5,355 bases of DNA from Deltaproteobacteria bacterium (lineage in GTDB: Bacteria > Desulfobacterota > Desulfobacteria > C00003060). This document shows positions 1 through 5,355 of the stretch, piece by piece (positions within the stretch are counted from its first letter, which is position 1; each line of letters opens with the position of its first letter). A model generated the notes under the pieces. It worked only from the letters and a program-made list of their open reading frames with translations, had not been told where the DNA came from and made no database searches. A program made the position numbers and the translations under genes. The stretch is from assembly GCA_030667105.1 (NCBI GenBank), contig DAOUWN010000179.1:1-5355 (forward strand), read 5' to 3'.

Positions 1-720
1 GCCCTTGCGACAGCGCTTTCGGTTGCTACTGGAGATGCCCTTACCAAAAAGGTCTTTGGCCGTTTCTCAGCCCTTGAGATGGCGGTTGTGGCTTCGCTGT
101 TTAACCTCCCGTTTGTGCTGATTACTATTCCTTTCTTGTCTTTTACCCCGGTCTTTATGATATTCACAGGATTTCTTGTACTGGAAGAGGTTCCGAATAT
201 TTTCGGGGTGGTTGGAATAGGATGTGTGGTAATAGGTAGCTATGTGTTGCATGGTACTGAAGTAAAACATGGGTACCTCGCCCCATTTCAAGCTATTTTG
301 AAGGAGCCCGGATCGATATTGATGCTCCTTGTTTCCTTGATGTATTCTCTCTTGGCTGTTCTGGGGAAAAAAGCCATTCAGCATTCATCGCCGCTCTTCT
401 TCGGTTTTTTCTTCCTCGGCGCGCTTGATCTCGTGACACTGGTTTTCTTTCCTCTTTTTGGTAAGATTCGATGGGGAGCCTTGCTAAGAATGCCCAATAA
501 GGGGATATGCGTGGGGCTCTTGCTCTATGTACATGTGCTGTGCCATGTCCTGGCCATAAGTATGGTCAAAGCAGTTTATATGATTTCAGTGAAACGAATG
601 AGTGTTTTGTTTAGTGTTGTGTACGGGTGGCTTCTATTCAAGGAATCTGAGATCTCCAACCGGATGTTAGGAGCCCTGCTCATGTCTTTGGGAGTGGTCT
701 GTATTTATTTGCTGGGCTGA
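1..720 (+). CDS. EamA/DMT-superfamily permease, 5'-truncated by the window and apparently missing one membrane helix
   Basis: The open frame runs in from the left edge; 239 residues are visible and the true start is outside. An internal ATG at 79 lies within a hydrophobic conserved stretch, so I do not take it as the start. The protein is almost wholly hydrophobic and shows the two-fold repeat of EamA permeases: each half has a Lys-Lys after its first helix (visible residues 16-17 and 123-124), an acidic residue after a later helix (LVLEE, LLFKE) and a final glycine-rich helix (FGVVGIGCVVIGSYVL; LGALLMSLGVVCIYLL). Such proteins are inner-membrane transporters of small metabolites; the substrate cannot be read from sequence. 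Oddity: from the second Lys to the acidic residue is 46 residues in half one but 91 in half two, so half one seems to lack its third helix near nt 105-135. The gene may be non-functional. It ends 4 bases before uvrC and is probably cotranscribed with it. Family assignment is fairly sure; function is not. Confidence 0.8.
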   Translation, partial: ALATALSVATGDALTKKVFGRFSALEMAVVASLFNLPFVLITIPFLSFTPVFMIFTGFLVLEEVPNIFGVVGIGCVVIGSYVLHGTEVKHGYLAPFQAILKEPGSILMLLVSLMYSLLAVLGKKAIQHSSPLFFGFFFLGALDLVTLVFFPLFGKIRWGALLRMPNKGICVGLLLYVHVLCHVLAISMVKAVYMISVKRMSVLFSVVYGWLLFKESEISNRMLGALLMSLGVVCIYLLG

Positions 721-724
721 AACA

Positions 725-2542
725 ATGAGGGAAGGACTGGAAGAAAGACTTGCCAACCTTGCGTCGACACCGGGCGTCTACCTGATGAAGGATGCCAACG
801 GGCGCATCATCTATGTGGGCAAGGCAAGAGACCTGAAAAAACGTCTCGCCTCCTATTTCAGCAAGACAGCACATAAGGATTTGAAGGCAAGGGTCCTGAT
901 TGAAAAGATCGCAGACCTCGAAACCATCATTACCAGCACTGAAAAAGAGGCCCTGATCCTTGAGTCCAACCTGATTAAGAGACACCGTCCCCGCTACAAT
1001 GTTATTCTGAAAGACGACAAGCGGTACCCGTGTCTTCGCCTTAACATCAAAAGTCCCTATCCGAATCTGATCATTGTAAGGAAACTTCAAAAAGATGGGG
1101 CACTCTATTTCGGTCCTTTTGTCTCGGCAGGCGCCGTACGAGAGACACTTAAAGTAATCCATCGGACTTTCAAGCTTCGCAAGTGCAAGGGCAACAATCC
1201 AAAGCGTCGAGATCGCCCCTGTCTTAATTATCAGATGGGGCTGTGCCTCGGACCGTGCAGCCGCCCCGTTGATCTATCCGAATACAGAGCCGTTGTTGAT
1301 CAGGTCATACTATTTTTGAAAGGACGAATGCCGGAGCTGATCAAGCATGTGAAAAAAGAGATGGAAACGGCTGCATCCCGGCAGGATTTCGAGGCGGCCG
1401 CGGCACACAGGGACAGGCTATTCGCCCTTGAAGAGACATTGGAAAAGCAGGTAGCTGCCACCGCGGATTTTAAGGACAGGGATGTGGCGGGGATGGCTCG
1501 ACAGGGGAGGGCGGTCCTGATCATGGTCCTTTTTATCCGGGGCGGGTTCTTGCTGGGCAACCGGCCATTCCGCTTTGCAGATACTTTGGCCCCTGACAAC
1601 GAGGTCATTTCTTCATTTGTGAAGCAGTATTACGAAAACGCCCCTTTCATACCAAAAGAGATTTTGCTGCCCGGCGCTCCTGAAGACAAGGACCTGCTCG
1701 AAGAATGGCTGGGGGAGCTGAAGGGCGAGAAGGTCCATATCATGATGCCTAAAAGAGGTGAGAAGGCCCGGCTTATTGAGATGGCTGCCCAGAATGCCGA
1801 AAAGAGCCTGCAAGATAACCTCAATGCTGCCCTGGCTGAAGAAGGGATGCTGGATCGACTTCAAAAGGCGCTTGCTTTGTCCAGACGGCCCGAACGGATA
1901 GAGTGCTTTGACCTTTCCAACATCGCCGGAACTGAAGGTGTCGGCGCTATGGTCGTATTTGAAAGGGGTAAACCGGCTCCAGAGGCGTATCGGAAGTACC
2001 GCATTAAGGCTGTATCAGCAAGAGATGACTATGCAATGCTGAGGGAGGCGCTCTCACGGAGATATAAGAAAAGAGAAGCTGAGGGATCTTTGCCTGATTT
2101 GTTGATGGTAGACGGTGGAAAGGGACAACTGAACAGCGCCGTTTTTGTGCTAAAGGGTTTAGGACTCCACGGTTTGTTTGATCTTATCGGGATTGCCAAA
2201 AAAGACCCTGGGCGCGGTGAGACAGAAGATAAGATATACAAGCCCGGGCGCAAGAACCCGGTCAGTCTCAAGAGGTCTCCCGAAGCGCTGCTCTTTTTCC
2301 AAAGGATCCGAGACGAAGCCCACCGTTACGTGATTGCCTACCATCGCAAACGACGGATGATAAGCTACCGCCGGTCAATACTGGAAGACATCCCCGGGAT
2401 CGGAAGCAAGCGCCGAAAAAACATGCTAAAGCATTTTGGAAGCCTGAAGCGCATTAGAGCCGCTTCTGTTGAAGATCTCTCCACCGTGCGCGGCATGACT
2501 CGCCAAGCAGCTCAATCCCTTTTTGATGCGTTGAGAAAATGA
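725..2542 (+). CDS. uvrC: UvrABC excinuclease subunit C
   Basis: UvrC is recruited by UvrB to damaged DNA and makes both incisions of nucleotide excision repair in the cytoplasm. The 605 residues match the usual length (about 600). In order: a GIY-YIG nuclease domain for the 3' cut (residues 14-95; GVY 17-19, YVG 30-32, with Tyr30, Arg40, Glu80 and Asn92 at expected active-site positions); four cysteines (154, 166, 174, 178) spaced as the reported iron-sulfur ligands of E. coli UvrC; a UVR helical hairpin for UvrB contact (about 203-238); an RNase H-like domain for the 5' cut (about 380-540) with Asp396 in FDLSN, Asp463 in VDGGKGQLN and His533; and a C-terminal tandem helix-hairpin-helix DNA-binding domain (about 553-605, PGIGSKRR and VRGMT). 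All key residues are present, so it should be active. The ATG at 725 gives the family's usual N-terminus. No clear Shine-Dalgarno precedes it; the permease stop 4 bases upstream suggests translational coupling. Confidence 0.98.
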   Translation: MREGLEERLANLASTPGVYLMKDANGRIIYVGKARDLKKRLASYFSKTAHKDLKARVLIEKIADLETIITSTEKEALILESNLIKRHRPRYNVILKDDKRYPCLRLNIKSPYPNLIIVRKLQKDGALYFGPFVSAGAVRETLKVIHRTFKLRKCKGNNPKRRDRPCLNYQMGLCLGPCSRPVDLSEYRAVVDQVILFLKGRMPELIKHVKKEMETAASRQDFEAAAAHRDRLFALEETLEKQVAATADFKDRDVAGMARQGRAVLIMVLFIRGGFLLGNRPFRFADTLAPDNEVISSFVKQYYENAPFIPKEILLPGAPEDKDLLEEWLGELKGEKVHIMMPKRGEKARLIEMAAQNAEKSLQDNLNAALAEEGMLDRLQKALALSRRPERIECFDLSNIAGTEGVGAMVVFERGKPAPEAYRKYRIKAVSARDDYAMLREALSRRYKKREAEGSLPDLLMVDGGKGQLNSAVFVLKGLGLHGLFDLIGIAKKDPGRGETEDKIYKPGRKNPVSLKRSPEALLFFQRIRDEAHRYVIAYHRKRRMISYRRSILEDIPGIGSKRRKNMLKHFGSLKRIRAASVEDLSTVRGMTRQAAQSLFDALRK

Positions 2543-2553
2543 GGTCTGAAATC

Positions 2554-2988
2554 CTAAAACGCCCCCAATTGACACGGACTAATCTTGATCCCCAGGGTGT
2601 CACAGGCAGCGCTTACCTTCATCTTGTGGATTGCGAACGTTTTTGCAATCTTCCAGGCCTTTTTGCAGGGTAATCGTTCGTTCAGAAGAGCGTTTCGGAT
2701 GGCCTCTTCCAGCGCTGCGGTCACCAATGCCGAAGGTCTGACAATAGATTTTTTGTGATGATAGCCAAACAGTCCAAGTTGGCATTTGACCAACCGTAAC
2801 TCCATGAGATCTGCCGCGCGGCCAATGGCCTCTGGCGTGACATCAAGGCGCTTAGCCACATCAAAGGCCACGGCACAGGGAAGTCTCCCGTCAACGGCCC
2901 GCTTCAAGAGGGCATCACTGATCAGCTCATCTACGACCGCATCCGGGCCGTGTTTTCGGGCATAGTGCCAGGCATCCTCGTGGGTCAT
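2554..2988 (-). CDS. Small protein with two tandem RLPC...CQLG-x-F units, helix-turn-helix-like, function unknown
   Basis: This 144-residue soluble protein has no signal peptide or membrane segment. It consists of two copies of a roughly 49-residue unit, residues 26-74 and 96-144, which align without gaps at an exact offset of 70 with 15 identities. Each unit reads helix, RLPC, an amphipathic helix with Ala-Lys (DVAKRL; KIAKTF), a second helix with Ala-x-Asp (AAD; ACD), then CQLG-x-F. Cysteines 38/69 and 108/139 match between copies; Cys129 is extra. The helix-turn-helix spacing resembles a bacterial DNA-binding fold, and the paired cysteines could bind metal or form disulfides; both points are inference. 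The start ATG overlaps the TGA of the upstream PilZ-PAS gene (ATGA) and has AGGA five bases before it, so the two are translationally coupled and probably act together. The stop lies 11 bases from the convergent uvrC stop. I have an impression of CQLG-x-F proteins in other Desulfobacterota but cannot name a characterised family. Confidence 0.85.
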   Translation of the reverse strand: MTHEDAWHYARKHGPDAVVDELISDALLKRAVDGRLPCAVAFDVAKRLDVTPEAIGRAADLMELRLVKCQLGLFGYHHKKSIVRPSALVTAALEEAIRNALLNERLPCKKAWKIAKTFAIHKMKVSAACDTLGIKISPCQLGAF

Positions 2989-4559
2989 GGTGATCCTGTG
3001 TTACGAGTAGTCGCTTTCATTTTGGGTTTTTTTGTACCCCTTGACTGGCTCTCTGCCGGTATGAGAAAAGAAAGGCTGAAATGGCCTGGGATGTTGGTAA
3101 TTCTTGTTCTCACGTTATTTTTTTTCAACAACAGATTGCCATAGTACAAAAGCGTATCCACAAAGGAGACGGAATTATGTTCAAAGAAATATGCGTGAAC
3201 GGGATTGTCGTGAAAAAGCATATCCAAGTATTTGCCTTGCCGTACATGGCCGTTGTGCAGGATCCTGGCGATGATGTGATCGTTGTCTCTTTCCGTTTCA
3301 CACCTTATTGTTCTGTCTGAAACATTTCTCAGCAAGTCTTGACATAGCAACAGAAAGACTAGAAAGATCATAACGAATTCTTGCTCGTTTGATTCCGTTA
3401 TCGGCAGTTTTGTTCGGCGCTTAAAGGTTATGCTGTTACCTTCAAGCCCTGCTGGCGCACCAACCATGCCTATTGCTTCTGAGAGGCTCTGGTTGATGTC
3501 AAATTGGCTAGTATCCCTGGGTTCATGGCAACAGGTATTTTCCAGCATGTGTTTGAATCTGTTAGAAAGATCCTTAACAATCTGTTCGACTTCTTCTATT
3601 TTTCCTGCATAGTAAGTAAGTTCGTCACCATTTTCTGCCCGGGATTCTTTCCCGGATAATGCCAGCTTGTATCGGAGGAGGTCCAGTTGGGCAAGAAGGC
3701 AAGTGAGGGGATCACAGACCTTCTTCAGCACATCCCTTAGGAGGAAGCCAGTGGCGGTTGCCCCGAGAATCTGTTGAAGGTGATTCAGGCTCAGATCATC
3801 CGCACTCAACGTGCTTGGGTGGTCTTGCTGTTCCAAACGGTATTTCTTCCTTTCTTGACTGAAAAATCCTGTCATATCTTCAATATGAATTGCCCTGGAA
3901 GTTGACCAGAGTCGTTCGGGGAGCACTCGGATTCTCCAGAAAAAGGCCTTGCCCCCATTTGGCTTTATACGAAACAATCCAGTGGCGGGTGATGAAAGGC
4001 CAGTATGAGGCTCTGCCAATAGATTTGACAGATCCTGTCGATCATCGGCATAGGCAAAGTCTGAAATGGACTTTCCTGTCACATCCACGTCGGAACATCC
4101 CAGGAGTTGAAGAAAACGTTCGTCGTATTGTATGATTTCTCCCCTCGGGTTGACCCACACGCACGCGTCGCTCACTGCCTGGTATAGACAAGCCAAATGG
4201 GAATCTACATCTTGTCGCAGGCTCCGCACCGCTTTTTCGGCTACCGGAAATGGGATAGAAAAATCAATGGGTTCGGAAAACCGAATCCCCATACCCCTCC
4301 CATTAGCTATCTGGCCTGTAGCCCAGCGGACCTCGCCGGCAATTTCTGTCTTTTCCTGATGATGGGGCAACACAAACATGAAACGGCACGGTTGGCCCGG
4401 TTCTAAGGGCGTTTCACACCTTAACGACATGCCGTTGGGACTCATGTCATGGCTATTCATGTCATGTTTGAAGGAATCCCGGGTTTTATCGCCAAATCCG
4501 TGGCACTCAACGGGCAACAGCAGTGGAACACGCATTTCGTCCCTTCTGTCGATGTTCAT
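2985..4559 (-). CDS. PilZ-PAS-degenerate histidine kinase, predicted c-di-GMP-responsive regulator
   Basis: This 524-residue protein has no evident membrane segment and is probably cytoplasmic. Residues 1 to about 105 form a PilZ domain with both c-di-GMP-binding motifs: RxxxR (Arg6-Arg10, RDEMR) and DxSxxG (Asp38-Gly43, DMSPNG), closing with GRGMGIRF. Residues about 118-230 read as a PAS sensor domain (WVNPRGEIIQYDERF, then LGCSDVDVTGKS). Residues about 262-345 resemble a histidine-kinase dimerisation helix pair, but in DVLKKVCDPLT the residue five before the Pro, normally the phosphorylated His, is Lys279. Residues about 353-502 resemble a HATPase domain whose N-box Asn position is Leu405 and whose Asp of the DxGxG box is His435 (HNGHV); no GxG lid is visible. 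It is therefore probably a pseudokinase that signals by binding rather than phosphotransfer. There is no receiver or output domain; the coupled downstream gene may supply it. The start is firm: GGAGG lies six bases before the ATG. The kinase-fold assignment is inference from weak similarity. Confidence 0.88.
   Translation of the reverse strand: MNIDRRDEMRVPLLLPVECHGFGDKTRDSFKHDMNSHDMSPNGMSLRCETPLEPGQPCRFMFVLPHHQEKTEIAGEVRWATGQIANGRGMGIRFSEPIDFSIPFPVAEKAVRSLRQDVDSHLACLYQAVSDACVWVNPRGEIIQYDERFLQLLGCSDVDVTGKSISDFAYADDRQDLSNLLAEPHTGLSSPATGLFRIKPNGGKAFFWRIRVLPERLWSTSRAIHIEDMTGFFSQERKKYRLEQQDHPSTLSADDLSLNHLQQILGATATGFLLRDVLKKVCDPLTCLLAQLDLLRYKLALSGKESRAENGDELTYYAGKIEEVEQIVKDLSNRFKHMLENTCCHEPRDTSQFDINQSLSEAIGMVGAPAGLEGNSITFKRRTKLPITESNEQEFVMIFLVFLLLCQDLLRNVSDRTIRCETERDNDHIIARILHNGHVRQGKYLDMLFHDNPVHAYFFEHNSVSFVDTLLYYGNLLLKKNNVRTRITNIPGHFSLSFLIPAESQSRGTKKPKMKATTRNTGSP
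2994..2997 (-). promoter_or_regulatory. Ribosome binding site of the tandem-repeat gene
   Basis: AGGA on the minus strand lies five bases before the ATG at 2988, inside the last codons of the upstream PilZ-PAS gene. With the ATGA stop/start overlap it supports this start and suggests coupled translation. Confidence 0.65.
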
Positions 4560-4565
4560 AGTCTG

Positions 4566-4570
4566 CCTCC
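4566..4570 (-). promoter_or_regulatory. Strong Shine-Dalgarno of the PilZ-PAS gene
   Basis: GGAGG on the minus strand is six bases before the ATG at 4559. It fixes the start of the PilZ-PAS gene and supports expression of the operon. Confidence 0.85.
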
Positions 4571-4590
4571 ATGCAGGTACATGTGTAACC

Positions 4591-4617
4591 GTTCACGGGT
4601 TCAGGGTTCAAGGTTCA
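4591..4617. repeat. Short tandem array, four GTTCA units
   Basis: GTTCA occurs at 4591, 4599, 4606 and 4613, giving periods of 8, 7 and 7 bases with G-rich spacers. It lies in the leader of the PilZ-PAS operon, directly next to the palindrome. It reads as a degenerate heptamer repeat; no function can be assigned. Confidence 0.7.
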
Positions 4618-4632
4618 AAGGGATGCTTCCAC

Positions 4633-4664
4633 AATCTCCCCCCTTTTCAAAGGGGGGGGGGATT
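4633..4664. repeat. C-run/G-run intergenic palindrome with a ten-G tract
   Basis: The arms CCCCCCTTT (4638-4646) and AAAGGGGGG (4649-4657) are perfect complements around TC; the outer AATC (4633-4636) and GATT (4661-4664) also pair, leaving three extra G and one T bulged. The G tract is ten long (4652-4661). Palindromes of this type recur between genes in many Desulfobacterota and related genomes, which suggests a dispersed mobile-type repeat. It lacks a T-tract on the operon's strand, so it is not a normal terminator there. On the plus strand GATTTTG follows, a weak terminator at best. Confidence 0.75.
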
Positions 4665-4787
4665 TTGTAGGGCACCAGGTTCATGAATTGATCCTTAAGT
4701 CAACGGCATTGGGGGTAGAGGTGGGCCTGCCACCAGATTGATATTTGGGAACCGATTCGCTAGTACCACAGAAATAAAAGCATTAAA

Positions 4788-4803
4788 AGCAATTTCAGTG
4801 CCA
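4788..4803 (-). promoter_or_regulatory. Predicted sigma-54 (RpoN) -24/-12 promoter of the PilZ-PAS operon
   Basis: On the minus strand TGGCAC (4803-4798) and TTGCT (4792-4788) are separated by five bases, giving the GG-N10-GC spacing required by sigma-54. Only the base right after TGGCAC (T instead of G) departs from the common TGGCACG-N4-TTGCW consensus. It points at the PilZ-PAS gene, whose ATG is about 230 bases downstream, with no gene between. Sigma-54 promoters need an AAA+ enhancer-binding activator; I could not identify its site with confidence upstream (4804-5020). Confidence 0.65.
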
Positions 4804-5040
4804 GGAATGGATTCGTCGGTATTTTTCTACTCGACAAGCCGGAAGCCCTTTGTGGTTGCGGGTTTGAGTGGAGTTCGTCATGGAATGGGATGGGGCATGG
4901 AGAAAACGCCAGTTGGAAGTTTTATGACACACATTGGCATTATTTTCTATCTCACCGTTAGGCGCGCGAACTGGATCTTTTTGTGTCCAAACATAACCTA
5001 TTGTAAAAGGTGAATATATCTGGTTGATGCAGTTGGGTGA

Positions 5041-5071
5041 TTGGCAGAGATATTTTCTGCCAACATGTTGG
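5041..5071. repeat. Inverted repeat overlapping a perfect 12-bp palindrome, operator-like
   Basis: TTGGCAGA (5041-5048) and TCTGCCAA (5056-5063) are perfect 8-base complements around a 7-base spacer. The right arm runs into CCAACATGTTGG (5060-5071), a perfect palindrome. The CCAA of the right arm can thus pair with either the left TTGG or the one at 5068-5071. This suits a dimeric repressor or activator site, or an RNA with two alternative hairpins. It is about 240 bases upstream of the sigma-54 element, within reach of an enhancer-binding protein, but no known regulator consensus was recognised. Confidence 0.5.
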
Positions 5072-5223
5072 GAAAAATTATACACACAACAGAACATCCT
5101 AGTAATCCTGCTGCTGTCTTTGCGAGGGTGGCGTGGAATCTTAGGGCATGCTTCGTCGGCCGAGAGGCAAACTGAGGGCTCGCAACGACATGAAGTTTTT
5201 TGCAAATATTGTGAGAAATTTAG

Positions 5224-5252
5224 TTGACAGGCACTGCATATTGTGGTAACAA
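5224..5252 (+). promoter_or_regulatory. Possible sigma-70 promoter pointing out of the right edge
   Basis: A perfect -35 TTGACA (5224-5229) is followed after 17 bases by TAACAA (5247-5252), which matches the -10 consensus at three of six positions. An A/T-rich stretch (about 5194-5222) lies just upstream and could act as an UP element. No gene begins within the remaining 100 bases, so the target would be outside the window. The weak -10 keeps confidence low. Confidence 0.35.
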
Positions 5253-5355
5253 AAACGCTCACTTGGTTGTCTTTATGGCAACATTGCTCAGGGGTAAACA
5301 CTTCCCCTCCATAGTAAGTTCTTACCACTTTTAGGCAAGACTTTTCCTATCGCCA

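Larger units (their letters stand above)
4560..4777 (-). other. Predicted 5' leader of the PilZ-PAS operon
   Basis: If transcription begins about 12 bases past the -12 element of the predicted sigma-54 promoter, the message carries a leader of roughly 215 bases. It contains no convincing gene. It holds, in transcript order, a small hairpin with GGTGG and CCACC arms (4720-4734), the C/G-run palindrome, the GTTCA repeats and the ribosome binding site. Length and structure leave room for leader-level control, but no known riboswitch consensus was recognised. Confidence 0.4.
4804..5355. other. Intergenic region without a convincing gene
   Basis: These roughly 550 bases separate the sigma-54 promoter from whatever lies right of the window. 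Several open frames exist, the longest on the minus strand from a GTG at 5328 to 4795, but their translations have odd composition (many Cys, His and Asn), lack ribosome binding sites and show no recognisable domain. The region contains an inverted repeat with a palindrome (5041-5071) and a possible rightward promoter (5224-5252). It probably holds control sites for both flanking units, or a decayed gene. Confidence 0.5.

Noticed and set aside
79..720. ATG at 79 as the start of the permease
   Set aside because: The same frame is open to the left edge and codes for a hydrophobic helix followed by Thr-Lys-Lys that matches the corresponding part of the second half of the protein, so the real start is upstream.
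4633..4664. The C/G palindrome as an intrinsic terminator for the PilZ-PAS operon leader
   Set aside because: On the operon strand the hairpin is followed by AGATTGTGG and not a T-tract, so factor-independent termination is unlikely.
4378..4686. Plus-strand frames across the palindrome giving a Pro-Pro-Phe and Gly-run peptide
   Set aside because: The peptide comes from translating the C/G-run repeat and the antisense of the PilZ-PAS start; it is a typical annotation artefact.
4738..5013. A 91-codon open frame on the plus strand
   Set aside because: The translation resembles no family I know, there is no good ribosome binding site, and it lies opposite the predicted promoter of the PilZ-PAS operon.
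5164..5200. Possible c-di-GMP (GEMM) riboswitch, suggested by GGCAAACTGAGGG and CGCAACGACA
   Set aside because: The conserved pairing stems and the ACGCAAAGCC segment are not present; the similarity is limited to a few bases.
5024..5227. A 67-codon open frame on the plus strand
   Set aside because: It starts just before the inverted repeat and palindrome, and its sequence lacks a hydrophobic core pattern or known motif. It is better read as non-coding.
4795..5328. A 177-codon open frame on the minus strand starting with GTG at 5328
   Set aside because: It has no ribosome binding site, a composition very rich in Cys, His and Asn, no recognisable domain, and it covers the sigma-54 promoter and palindromes. 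It is most likely a chance open frame or a decayed gene.
2554..5355. CRISPR array, tRNA or insertion sequence in the right half
   Set aside because: There are no spaced direct repeats of CRISPR length, no cloverleaf with a proper T-loop around the GTTCA units, and no transposase fragment in any frame.

Overview
The window looks like a piece of a free-living bacterial chromosome, probably from the Desulfobacterota (the former Deltaproteobacteria). I infer this from the style of UvrC and the DMT permease, from a PilZ-PAS sensor protein under an apparent sigma-54 promoter, and from a C-run/G-run palindrome of the kind scattered between genes in that group. This placement is an inference; the window has no rRNA or other marker gene that would settle it.

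Layout. Positions 1-2542 read rightward: the 3' part of a drug/metabolite-type (EamA) permease gene (1-720, start outside the window), then after 4 bases a full-length uvrC (725-2542), the nuclease subunit of nucleotide excision repair. Only 11 bases beyond the uvrC stop, two genes converge on it from the other strand. The upstream one (4559-2985) encodes a 524-residue PilZ-PAS-histidine-kinase-like protein. Its c-di-GMP-binding motifs are intact, but the phosphoacceptor histidine and ATP-binding residues seem to be lost. It overlaps by 4 bases (ATGA) a 144-residue protein (2988-2554) made of two copies of a cysteine-containing, helix-turn-helix-like unit that ends in CQLG-x-F. I do not know a function for the second protein.

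The rest (4560-5355) has no convincing gene. It holds the leader of the two-gene operon, with a strong ribosome binding site, a GTTCA repeat and a palindrome with a run of ten G. Beyond that lie a close sigma-54 promoter match (TGGCAC-N5-TTGCT) pointing at the operon, an inverted repeat overlapping a perfect 12-bp palindrome, and near the right edge a possible sigma-70 promoter pointing out of the window.

How the parts may work together. The permease and uvrC are simply adjacent and probably cotranscribed. The most interesting unit is the pair at 2554-4559: a c-di-GMP-binding, apparently kinase-dead sensor translationally coupled to a small tandem-repeat, possibly nucleic-acid-binding protein, under sigma-54 control. 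Also notable is that the first half of the permease is about 45 residues shorter than its second half, as if one membrane helix had been deleted in frame.
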